A DNA stretch of 64,000 bases from assembly GCA_963748545.1 (NCBI GenBank), contig CAVVJO010000032.1:76884-140883 (forward strand), written 5' to 3'. Shown here piece by piece: positions 56,435 through 64,000 of the stretch; position 1 is the first letter of the stretch; every line of letters starts with the position of its first letter. The notes beneath the pieces are model-generated. The model made no database searches and was not told the origin of the DNA. It saw only the letters and a list, made by a program, of their open reading frames with translations. The translations under genes were made by a program, and so were the position numbers. Origin of the DNA: Roseiarcus sp963748545 (GTDB lineage: Bacteria; Pseudomonadota; Alphaproteobacteria; Rhizobiales; Beijerinckiaceae).

Positions 56435-57352
56435 ATGTTTTCGTCCCTGGAACAGCTTGTGCAGCGGCTACGAGGAAGCGGCTACATCGCCGATACGATT
56501 GCCACGACGACGGTGTACCTAGCGGCGAGACTCCAAAAGCCACTGCTGCTCGAAGGCCCCGCCGGCAGCGGCAAGACGCAACTCGCGTATGCGGTTGCCG
56601 AAGCTGCAAACACGAGTGTCGAGCGCCTGCAGTGCTACGAAGGCATCGACGAAGAGGAAGCGATCGGGAAATTCGATGAGCCACTGCAAAGGCTTTGCGT
56701 TGAGTTAAAGGCCAAGTCCAGCAATGTCGACTGGGAGTCCCTCCGGACCGAACTGCACGGCCAGCAATTTTTTTTCGCCGGTCCACTTCTGCGCGCGTTG
56801 CGGTGCGAAAGGCCTTGTGTCCTGCTGATCGACGAACTGGACAAGGTAGACCACGCGTTTGAGGCTTTGTTGCTCGAAATGCTTAGCGTGTGGCAGTTGA
56901 GCATTCCGAAGCTGGGCACCATCAGAGCCAGAAGCATTCCCTTCGTCGTGTTGACATCGAACGAAGAGCGGCGCATCGGCGATCCCCTGCGTCGGCGCAG
57001 CTTCTATCTTCGTGTTGAACACCCCACTGCGGAGCGAGAAGCGGAGATTGTGGCACTGCGAACGCCGGATTCCACACACGAATTCCATGCCGGCATGGCG
57101 GGGCTCGCCAAGGCTTTGCGTGGATGGAGCATGGAGAAACCGCCCTCAGTCTCGGAAATTCTGGATCTCGCTCAGGCACTCAAGGTTCTGGGAAGTGAGC
57201 AAATTACGCCGGACATGAGAGACATTCTCCTGCCTTTGCTCGCGAAAACCGAGGCGGATCGTCGCAAGCTACTCCTGCGGGATGGGTTTGCCAGCCTGAT
57301 CTTTGACGCGCAGCAGTACAGCGCGGAGGCGCTGCGAGGGAGAGCAGCATGA
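56435..57352 (+). CDS. MoxR-type AAA+ ATPase
   Basis: About 305 residues from ATG 56435 (GTGAGGAGTGGAGC precedes it). Walker A LLLEGPAGSGKTQLAYAVAE, Walker B CVLLIDELDKVDHAFEALLL, sensor 1 VVLTSNEERRIGDPLRRRSF and YLRVEHPT fit the MoxR branch, often a chaperone working with a VWA partner, which is not seen here. It overlaps the lytic transglycosylase by 4 bases (57349-57352) and heads a coupled set with SLT, TrbG and TrbI. An earlier ATG at 56399 would extend it by 12 residues. Confidence 0.85.
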   Translation: MFSSLEQLVQRLRGSGYIADTIATTTVYLAARLQKPLLLEGPAGSGKTQLAYAVAEAANTSVERLQCYEGIDEEEAIGKFDEPLQRLCVELKAKSSNVDWESLRTELHGQQFFFAGPLLRALRCERPCVLLIDELDKVDHAFEALLLEMLSVWQLSIPKLGTIRARSIPFVVLTSNEERRIGDPLRRRSFYLRVEHPTAEREAEIVALRTPDSTHEFHAGMAGLAKALRGWSMEKPPSVSEILDLAQALKVLGSEQITPDMRDILLPLLAKTEADRRKLLLRDGFASLIFDAQQYSAEALRGRAA

Positions 57353-57858
57353 GGCCAGCACTCATCTTCGCGCAAGTGCTTTCGGCGATTTCGATTTGCT
57401 GGGCGCAAACGCCTAAACCACAGGAACGGATTAAAGCCGAGTACTACGTAGAATCCTACGCACACCGTTACAAGGTACCCGTCGCGCTGGTGCGTGCGAT
57501 TGTCGAACACGAGTCGAACTGGCAACCATGCGTGGCCTCACCGAAAGGCGCGGTAGGGCTGATGCAGTTGATGCCTGTGACAGCTAGGCGGCTGGGAGTA
57601 AGAGACCGCTGCAATCTCGAACAGAACATTTCCGGAGGCGTGCGCTACCTCTCGTGGCTGATGCGACTGTTTCACGACGATCTGAGGCTTGTGGTCGCCG
57701 CCTATTATGCCGGCGAAGACGCAATCCGCAGACGAACCCTCGCCTATCGGAATCCCGATGTAGTCGCCTATGTAGCAAGGATCAGAACAGCTTACCTTCG
57801 CGAAACAAGCATCAATCCAAGAACTACGAACACGAGTTCGGAAAGAGATGTGAGATGA
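57349..57858 (+). CDS. Lytic transglycosylase of the conjugation type
   Basis: 169 residues with signal peptide (MRPALIFAQVLSAISICWAQ) and an SLT domain: catalytic Glu in VALVRAIVEHESNWQPCVAS, then SPKGAVGLMQLMPVTARRLG and NISGGVRYLSWLMRLF plus AYYAGEDAIRR. Equivalent to VirB1-like enzymes that open peptidoglycan for secretion channels. Overlaps the genes on each side by 4 bases. Confidence 0.9.
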   Translation: MRPALIFAQVLSAISICWAQTPKPQERIKAEYYVESYAHRYKVPVALVRAIVEHESNWQPCVASPKGAVGLMQLMPVTARRLGVRDRCNLEQNISGGVRYLSWLMRLFHDDLRLVVAAYYAGEDAIRRRTLAYRNPDVVAYVARIRTAYLRETSINPRTTNTSSERDVR

Positions 57859-58785
57859 AAAATTGTTTGAGTTTGGTGCATCTGATAACGATAGGGCTTC
57901 TGCTGCCACGCATCACTGTTGCGCAAGCTGAGCTTCCGCAGGCGCGAATCGTGAACTTGAATGTTGATCCAGAACAGGTTGTGGTCTTGCATCTCCGGCC
58001 TGGATATGTCAGTTCGGTGCGAGTGCTCGAAGAGGTCAGTTCGGTCGTGCTGGGGGATCCGGGATCCTTTAAGGCTGAACACTCCGATGCTGAGCCGCAG
58101 TTGGTGTTTTTCAAAGCAACCAGCGTGAAACCTGCGGAAACCAACGCCCTGATCACGACCAGAGGGGGCCATGAAATCTCACTGAGCCTGGTGAGCCAAG
58201 GCAAGGCAGACCGCAGCGAACCTGTGGACTACGTTCTCTACTGTGAGCGCCCCCACAGCTTCCTAATTGCATCGACTCATCCCATCTTTGTGGTAGGGGA
58301 AACAGAGAACATTGCTAGAGAGAGTCATCCAACCAGTACTCCCCAAGAGAAGATCGGCAGCCCGAAAGCAGGATTTGCTCAGCGCGGAACGGATTGAGAA
58401 TCCACACTGGGAAGGAAAGCAACTGCAGGTCGCGGTAGGACAGGCGATAGAGAAGGAGCAACAGATGGCCGTGCCGTTCGCCGTTTTGAACTCGTCTGCC
58501 CGGACCATTGAAGTACTGCCGCCGCAAATACAGCTTGCCGGGACATCGAAAGGCAAGCATCGAAAAGCGATAAAGGCTGAGCCTGTGGCGATCAAAGATT
58601 ATTGGATCACCTCGCGCAGGCTCGCGCCTGGGGCTAGAGCCGATGGTATCGTTGTGTTCGATCGCCCCACTTTCAAGGAGTCCAGCGAAAGGCTACTGCT
58701 TGCGGTGGCCCAGGCGGAGGAAGTCGATCGCCCTGTACTGGCACCGATTGCGTTTGTGGCTCCAGTCCCGGGAGGTGCAAAGTGA
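57855..58785 (+). CDS. trbG: TrbG/VirB9-like protein (frameshifted)
   Basis: It starts MKNCLSLVHLITIGLLLPRI (signal peptide) and shows VVVLHLRPGYVSSVRVLEEV, VVLGDPGSFKAEHSDAEPQL and VFFKATSVKPAETNALITTR, an N-terminal domain of the TrbG/CagX/VirB9 type. The first frame ends at 58397. The second half (LSAERIENPHWEGKQLQVAV, EVLPPQIQLAGTSKGKH, RPVLAPIAFVAPV) lies in the next frame to 58785 and overlaps the first by 86 bases. A one-base error around CCCC at 58342-58345 would join them into about 310 residues. If the break were real it would be two genes. The stop overlaps trbI by 4 bases. Confidence 0.75.
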
Positions 58786-60125
58786 CTCGTCCCACCGGAC
58801 ACGGCGACAACGGCAACGCCGGAGCGATTCAGGAACCAGCAGGAAATGAAGCCCTCAACGATGTTCTACTTCCCCCTGCGCCCGCGTCCATCCCACTGCC
58901 GGAGGTCGCTACAAGAGCAAAGCAGAGAGCCAAGCAGCAGATCCAACAGAACCGGTTCGTAATCATTGGAGCCGGAGCGATCGTCGTCGCCCTTCTGATC
59001 TTCGTTGCCACATCTATGCCCCATCGAGGCGCGCCGCAGAAAGTGAAGAGTCGCGCTACCGCTGCTGCTGATGACTTGGCTTTGGAGAATGGCAACGCAA
59101 GCAACGACAAGAGCCTATTTCCCGTCACGGATTCTGGCCGGCCCGTCACAAAGGAATCTCACGAAGGCTTTCTCAACGAACGAGATCTACAGCGAACTGC
59201 GACGAAGTCGGCAGCTAGGGCTCCGGGGGCGAGCGCGGCGGGAACTTTGGGATCGATACCACCTTTCGGAGAACAGCAGGCATGGCAAGCACCGCCCTAT
59301 CAGGCAGGCTCGGGTACCGGCGGTGCCGAGGCTCCAGACTTGGGTAAAGCAGAGCGCGAGGCCATGGAGAAGGCTTCGTTGATCTACGTGCGAAACGTCT
59401 CTGCCAACTCAGCCAGCACTCAGGCCCGGGATATCAACAATTCGGCGCCGGAACTGGGATTGGGTCTGGCCTCGGGTACGCGATTGCGTGCCCGTCTGGA
59501 GTCAGCGGCTAGTACCGCTGTGCGAACACCTGTCCTGGCTGTGATCGAATACAACTATGAGCGGGAGGGAGAGATTGTTGTCCCTGCGGGAGCAAAAGCG
59601 GTTGGCCACATCCGTAACGGAGATCGTTCAGGTTACGTTGACATCCAGTTCGATTCTCTGCTGATGCCGGATGGTGCAGTCGTTTCCATCGAGGCCGCCG
59701 CCACGGATTTAGACTTGCGGCCGCTCAAAGGAAAAGTTGAGGGGAAGAACACGGGAAAGAACGTCCTGGTCAGGTCGCTGTCAGGAATCGGCCAAGCCGG
59801 CGCGATGTTGGTGGGACAAGGCAGTCTGAACCAGCCGCTAAGCGAGTCGGACCTAATGCGGGAGCGTGTCAGCAACAACGTCGGCGAGGCTGGAGATGAG
59901 GAGGTTTCCCGATTAGCAATCACCCAGCACATCGTCGTGACCATTTCGGCGGATACTCCGATCTACGTGGTCCTCGAGCAGACACCCAAGACTAATCAGG
60001 CTTCCCTGCAACCAAGTGGGCGGGGCGTTCCTACATCCAACTCCGCCAATGTTGAGCAACTGCGCCAGTTATTGCAGTTGCAGCAAGAGCTGAACCAACC
60101 GACAGCAATCAGCCAACCGCAGTAG
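58782..60125 (+). CDS. trbI: TrbI/VirB10-like conjugation channel protein
   Basis: 447 residues from GTG 58782. A Pro-rich N-terminal cytoplasmic part, one transmembrane helix FVIIGAGAIVVALLIFVATS (about residues 60-80), a periplasmic linker and a C-terminal TrbI/VirB10 domain: LASGTRLRARLESAASTAVR, PVLAVIEYNYEREGEIVVPA, RSGYVDIQFDSLLMPDGAVV and VLVRSLSGIGQAGAMLVGQG. VirB10-like proteins link inner- and outer-membrane parts of type IV secretion systems. The IS91-type element begins within about 100 bases after its stop, so any downstream Trb genes are missing here. Confidence 0.88.
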   Translation: MTRPTGHGDNGNAGAIQEPAGNEALNDVLLPPAPASIPLPEVATRAKQRAKQQIQQNRFVIIGAGAIVVALLIFVATSMPHRGAPQKVKSRATAAADDLALENGNASNDKSLFPVTDSGRPVTKESHEGFLNERDLQRTATKSAARAPGASAAGTLGSIPPFGEQQAWQAPPYQAGSGTGGAEAPDLGKAEREAMEKASLIYVRNVSANSASTQARDINNSAPELGLGLASGTRLRARLESAASTAVRTPVLAVIEYNYEREGEIVVPAGAKAVGHIRNGDRSGYVDIQFDSLLMPDGAVVSIEAAATDLDLRPLKGKVEGKNTGKNVLVRSLSGIGQAGAMLVGQGSLNQPLSESDLMRERVSNNVGEAGDEEVSRLAITQHIVVTISADTPIYVVLEQTPKTNQASLQPSGRGVPTSNSANVEQLRQLLQLQQELNQPTAISQPQ

Positions 60126-60131
60126 ACCGGG

Positions 60132-60164
60132 CATCCCTTCCATAATCCGGTAAGGGAAGGGTTG
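60132..60164 (+). terminator. Hairpin after trbI
   Basis: CATCCCTTCC (60132-60141) and GGAAGGGTTG (60155-60164) pair with one mismatch over 10 bases and a 13-base loop. It lies 7 bases after the trbI stop. No T-run follows, so intrinsic termination is uncertain. It could instead be part of the left end of the IS91-type element. Confidence 0.45.
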
Positions 60165-60298
60165 CCGACAATCCGGAAGTTCGCTCGATCACTCAACACA
60201 AGCGCGTTTGAACTAAGCCGCTAGCGCGGCGGACGCTACAGCGTGGTCGTCGCCAGCATTGTTGCCCGTGTAAGGTTTTGGGTCACAAGGAGGTTACT

Positions 60299-61189
60299 GT
60301 GACCCGACTCAGGAAGCTGATGCTGGACGAGCTCCAGCGTCGCAACTACGCCCAGAGCACCGTCCGTTCCTACATCCACGCCATAGAGGATTTCGCGAAG
60401 TACTTCCACCGTTCGCCGGATCGCCTCGGCCCAGAGCATATTCGCGAGTACCAGGTTCACCTGTTTCGTGACTGCAAGCTCTCGGCGGGGACGATCGAAG
60501 GCCGCACTGCTGCTCTGCGATTTCTCTTCGTCAAGACACTCAGACGGCCGTATCTTCCCGATCACATTCCGTTTCCGAAGCGTCAGAGGCGGATGCCAAC
60601 AGTACTGAGTCAGGAAGAGGTGGCGCGACTCATTGCTTCCGCCCGAAACCTAATGCACCGCACCATGCTGATGATGCTGTATGCGACCGGCCTGCGCCGG
60701 GCCGAACTCTGCCATCTCAAGGTCTCCGATATCGACAGCGAACGCATGGTCATTCATGTTCGTCAGGGCAAGGGCGGCCGTGACCGCGACGTCCTGTTGT
60801 CCCCGAAGCTGCTGGAGACCCTGCGCGAGTACTGGCGCTGGATGAAGCCAAAAACATATCTGTTCCCGGGCACGGTCAACAACTGGCGGGCCGATGTACC
60901 CATCACGGAGAAGATTGTCTGGACTGCCGTGGTCGAGGCCGCGAAGCACGCTGGCATCGCGAAGCACGTCTCTCCTCACACGCTCAGGCACAGTTTCGCC
61001 ACCCACATGCTCGAAGCCGGCGCCGATCTGCGTACGATCCAGGTCCTGCTCGGTCATGCCAAACTCGCTGACACAACCGTCTATCTGCACTTGTCCCGAC
61101 GCCATCTGCAGGCAGTTCCCAGTCCGCTGGAAACCATCGAGGTGTCCGGACCCAACGAGCGTGAAGCGTTCCAGGCTGAAGAAGAAGCG
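60299..61189 (+). CDS. Tyrosine recombinase of the IS91-type element
   Basis: 297 residues from GTG 60299, with AAGGAGG 5 bases upstream; an ATG lies 7 codons before. XerC/D-like: core-binding part YAQSTVRSYIHAIEDFAKYF; catalytic Arg in LYATGLRRAELCHLKVSDID, Lys in VRQGKGGRDRDVLLS, His-x2-Arg in SPHTLRHSFATHMLEAGADL, His in LLGHAKLADTTVYLHLSRRH with Tyr nucleophile. The frame runs directly into the transposase (no stop) at AEEEAMNRPTLEV. In related elements the two genes are adjacent; here they could make a fusion or use an internal start at ATG 61190. Confidence 0.9.
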
Positions 61190-62375
61190 ATGAACCGGCC
61201 CACCCTTGAGGTGGCCGACATCGTCCGAGCAGCAGGAAACAGATTCTGGGAGCACCACGGATCACATCTTGCATGGCAGCATCGCAAGGTGCTCGATGCC
61301 ATCGTCCGTTGTCGCACTGCGGCCTTGGGTGGTCATCGTGATCAGTGTGTGCGCTGCGGCCATCAGGCTATCTCGTACAACTCATGCCGAAACAGGCATT
61401 GTCCCCGATGCCAGGGAAACGCACGCTCCCGGTGGCTAGCCGAGCGCAGAGCGGAGCTGTTGCCCGTCTCGTACTTTCACATCGTCTTCACCTTGCCGCA
61501 CGAACTCTCTGCTCTCGCCCTGCAGAACAAGCGACTGCTTTACGATCTGCTGTTCCGAGCCAGTGCAGCGACGCTGCTCGAACTCGCCCGCGACCCGAAG
61601 CATCTGGGAGCAGAGATCGGGTTTCTTGGCGTGCTCCATACTTGGGGACAGAACCTTCAGCATCATCCCCACATACATTACATCGTTCCTGCTGGCGGTC
61701 TTGCTCCCGATGGTTCCAGATGGATCGCTTCCTCGAACCGATTCTTCCTGCCCGTCGGCGCACTCAGCCGTGTCTTCCGCGGCAAGTTCGCCGCCGGACT
61801 GCAAGCAACTCTTCCAGCAGCACAAGCTCCAGTTCCACGGCTCACTCCAGAGCCTTGCTGAGCCCCGCCGATTCCACGCGTTCCTGCGACTCCTCTTCCG
61901 CGAAAACTGGGTGGTCTACGCCAAGCCACCCTTCGGAGGTCCCGAACATGTTCTGAACTATCTCGCCCGTTATACCCATCGCGTCGCCATCTCCAACCAT
62001 CGACTGGTGGCTTTCCAGAATGATCGAGTCTCGTTTCGCTGGAAAGACTACGCACGGGGCGGTAAGCAGAAGATCATGACGGTTTCCGCAGATGAGTTTC
62101 TGCGACGATTCTTGATCCACGTTCTCCCGAAAGGGTTGGTCCGCATCCGCCACTTCGGACTTTTCGCTAATCGCAGACGTGGCGAAATGCTGTCACGCTG
62201 CCGCAATCTGCTCAGCCCGCACTGCGCAAACGAGGCTGACACACCAGCCCATCTGCGCTGTCCGGTTTGCGCCGGTCCCATGCTCATCATTGAACGGCTG
62301 ACCAGTATCCAGCTTTATTTCCAATCGGCCCAGACCAGGCTTGATTCCCAGAGGTGCAGCCTTGACTCCTCCTGA
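61190..62375 (+). CDS. IS91-family transposase (single-base frameshift)
   Basis: Starts at ATG 61190 (MNRPTLEVADIVRAAGNRFW). Zinc-binding CVRCGHQAISYNSCRNRHCP and RCQ, then FHIVFTLPHELSALALQNKR and the HUH metal motif LQHHPHIHYIVPAGG. The frame breaks at 61802: GCCGGACTGCAAGCAACTC has one base too many, and without it the protein reads GLKQLFQQHKLQFHGSLQSL and continues to the conserved YLARYTHRVAISNHRLVAFQ and HVLPKGLVRIRHFGLFANRR, with stop at 62373-62375. The corrected length is about 395 residues, normal for the family. Confidence 0.9.
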
Positions 62376-62837
62376 GATACCGATGGCGCAACTTGTTTCG
62401 ATCAACGTCTGTTGCAGGTGTGTTCCAGCACGCCATGCCCTCGTCTGCTCACGCAGCGACGGATTCCCCCAAACACCACCCTTTCTGTCACAGGTCAAGC
62501 CTCCAATGCGATGTTCAAGAACAGCGCCGTCGTCTCCCTTCGTCTCGGTTGCTTGCTTTAGACACGCCCTGCACCCGGTACGGACGGATTGAAATCCCAT
62601 AGTCCACCGCGTCCGCCGCAAACGCCAGCGGCTCAGTTCAAACGACCCTATCGAAACTGCCCCGACCACACGACCGCGCACCCCACACTTCTTCTTTCGG
62701 GGCAGTCCCGATAGGGCCCTAACGTTTGTCGGAACTAATCCGACGGACGAACTGTAATTTCCAGCTTGCCCGTGATCCGCCCGATAGCCATGAACCGGCA
62801 TCGCTAATCATGAGTTATCGCGTCGCTCGTCGGCCGG
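62376..62837. other. Right flank of the IS91-type element, no gene
   Basis: 462 bases without a supported gene. It holds the imperfect inverted repeat 62646-62717 and a 6-base hairpin 62729-62745. The opposite strand has an open frame (62193-62801), but its codon pattern and overlap with the transposase argue against it. The end of the element and the promoter of nothing obvious lie here; the globin gene reads toward it. Confidence 0.4.
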
Positions 62838-63860
62838 TCAGTGCTCGCGGGCCCCACGCTCTAGTAGCAACTGCGAGACTCCATTTTTGCGACAGTTGAT
62901 TGCGCGTTGTAGAGGCGTGTCACCCTTGCGGTCCCGCGCATTTAATGCACCGGAATCGAGCAACGCTCGCGCGATCTCCACATGTCCCCGCCGGGCCGCC
63001 ATATGAAGCGCTGTCGCCCGCGTTACGCCGTCACACGCGTTGACGTCTGCACCGGCTCGCACCAGCGCACGGACCACCTCGGGGCCCGTCTCCGACGCGC
63101 ATTCGTTCGCGACGCAATAGAGCGGCGTATGGTCGCCACGACCCTGGATGTTCGGGTCCACACCAAGCCGCAGTAGTAATGCCACCACTTCCAAACAACC
63201 TGCGCCGGCCGCGAAATGCAAGAGCGTGGTCCCGGCAAAACGCCGTGTCGCGAGTGAGGGGTCGCTCTCCGCGGCATCGATGACGAAGTGAATCAACCTG
63301 GCATGGCCGGATTGGACCATCCGTGCCAGTAATCCCACGAACACCGATGGGCGGGAGGCAAAGCGTGGTGCGAGAGCGAGCGTTTCATCGTCTCGGCCTT
63401 CCACAATGGCTGCGATAACGCTATCCAAAACCCGCTGCTCGCTCCAACGCTCAGCCAACTCTTCATGATCCGACTCGGCAGCATCCCTTCCAATGACATA
63501 GGCGGAACTGCGCGAGAAAAAGTGACGAAGCGCATTTCTGGTTGCATCCTCCAGCGGGGCGGCATCGAGCGTTGCCTCCATATGCTTCAACCAGGCGCGT
63601 CGTGCGTCGGGGCCAATCTGGAAGCGTGCATGTGATTCGCGCAAGCTCAGCCACCATCGGAACTGAGTTTGCTTTTCATCGCCGCCCAGGAATTGAATGA
63701 GGAAAGCGGCGAACTCTTCGGTAGCACACCTTAGGCTTTTGCCTGGGAAGAACGGCCGAAGAACTGGGTCCTTGCCAACGCGCGCGTAAAACGCTGCGGA
63801 TAACCTCCTGCAACCCTCTTCACCACCAAGTGCTTCCAGCAATGCACTACGAGCGCGCAT
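62838..63860 (-). CDS. Truncated globin fused to ankyrin repeats
   Basis: 340 residues. The N-terminal 130 residues are a group II truncated haemoglobin: EGCRRLSAAFYARVGKDPVL, RPFFPG, FAAFLIQFLGGDEKQTQFRW, LRESHARFQIGPDARRAWLK (proximal His in SHARF, Trp G8) and NALRHFFSRSSAYVIG. After a linker (about 130-190), four to five ankyrin repeats follow: TTLLHFAAGAGCLEVVALLL, HTPLYCVANECASETGPEVV, ATALHMAARRGHVEIARALL and DTPLQRAINCRKNGVSQLLL. A heme domain that senses or carries O2/NO linked to a protein-binding domain suggests a signalling or scaffold role. Start ATG 63860. Confidence 0.88.
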   Translation of the reverse strand: MRARSALLEALGGEEGCRRLSAAFYARVGKDPVLRPFFPGKSLRCATEEFAAFLIQFLGGDEKQTQFRWWLSLRESHARFQIGPDARRAWLKHMEATLDAAPLEDATRNALRHFFSRSSAYVIGRDAAESDHEELAERWSEQRVLDSVIAAIVEGRDDETLALAPRFASRPSVFVGLLARMVQSGHARLIHFVIDAAESDPSLATRRFAGTTLLHFAAGAGCLEVVALLLRLGVDPNIQGRGDHTPLYCVANECASETGPEVVRALVRAGADVNACDGVTRATALHMAARRGHVEIARALLDSGALNARDRKGDTPLQRAINCRKNGVSQLLLERGAREH

Positions 63861-64000
63861 GGAAGCGATTGTACCCTCGGGCGTTACTCGCCGGAAGCGC
63901 GGCAGCGATCACTCAGGGGTTCCCAGTGGATCGTCGGCAAACGGGAAGGGATCTGATGCCAGCGTACCGCGATTAGTAATGATAAGTCGGCTTGTGGGGA

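Larger units (their letters stand above)
60217..62770 (+). mobile_element. IS91-type element with tyrosine recombinase and HUH transposase
   Basis: Two joined proteins, 60299-61189 (tyrosine recombinase) and 61190-62375 (IS91-family transposase), are flanked by hairpins. On the left is GCCGC-TAGC-GCGGC (60217-60230). On the right is an 18-base imperfect inverted repeat (62646-62663 with 62700-62717, 16 of 18 matching) and GTCGGA/TCCGAC (62729-62745). Rolling-circle IS91 elements lack terminal inverted repeats and end in such folds, but I cannot fix the exact ends. The boundaries given are approximate. Confidence 0.75.

Noticed and set aside
62193..62801. 202-codon minus-strand frame beyond the IS91 transposase
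   Set aside because: Overlaps the conserved transposase end and the palindromic element end; no recognisable domain.
54500..64000. Second attachment site matching the tRNA-Ala 3' end
   Set aside because: No copy of GGTTCGATCCCGACC or CCAGGTCCACCA was found by eye to the end of the window.

Overview
The window joins two genomes. Bases 1 to about 37,050 read as an alphaproteobacterium, probably a Hyphomicrobiales/Beijerinckiaceae-type bacterium. Markers are a MucR/Ros regulator, a TrcR/DUF1013 cell-cycle regulator, the hemD - mitofilin - hemY cluster, a pgsA-moaD-moaE cluster, an infA-maf-yacG operon and a SAM-II riboswitch ahead of metZ. Bases from about 37,050 to 64,000 have lower G+C and read as an acidobacterium: a prolyl-tRNA synthetase, a class A penicillin-binding protein, a KdsC-like phosphatase with a phylum-style insert, an Lhr helicase and TrbG/TrbI homologues. 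At the seam an FAD oxidoreductase (+) and a VOC/glyoxalase protein (-) are both cut inside their domains within a few bases of each other. The simplest reading is an assembly chimera, not a natural transfer.

Alphaproteobacterial half: a TetR regulator cut by the window edge (1-516), a cupin, SAM-II riboswitch and metZ, a repeat-rich gap, yidB, a small membrane protein, pgsA-moaD-moaE, upp, mucR, an ABC exporter followed by psd-pssA (phosphatidylethanolamine synthesis), infA-maf-yacG, a GAF/HWE-type histidine kinase, a Tat-exported bicupin related to oxalate decarboxylase, a SulP transporter, a complete three-gene RND efflux system (18,038-24,276), a methyltransferase, a DEAD-box helicase, trcR, tsaD, an unrecognised gene coupled to a PIN-like gene, an acyltransferase whose SGNH domain has lost its nucleophile serine, and hemD - mitofilin - hemY.

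Acidobacterial half: proS, a small membrane protein, a DUF937-OmpA fusion, PBP1, a TPR lipoprotein-like secreted protein, a KdsC-like phosphatase, a pseudouridine synthase, a VapC toxin with an unusual partner, Lhr, an M23 peptidase and a conserved secreted protein. A tRNA-Ala(GGC) gene at 54,418 marks the left edge of an integrative element: the integrase ends 5 bases from the tRNA, followed by a small HTH protein and a tightly overlapping operon of MoxR-type ATPase, lytic transglycosylase, TrbG/VirB9 and TrbI/VirB10. An IS91-type element encoding a tyrosine recombinase joined in frame to an HUH transposase follows. The window closes with a truncated-globin/ankyrin fusion gene.

About ten otherwise intact genes, in both halves, carry a single-base frameshift, several in short homopolymers. 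This points to uncorrected indel errors in the sequence. The affected genes (metZ, yidB, psd, bicupin, sulP, RND pump, PIN-like, proS, trbG, IS91 transposase) are given here over their full two-frame extent.
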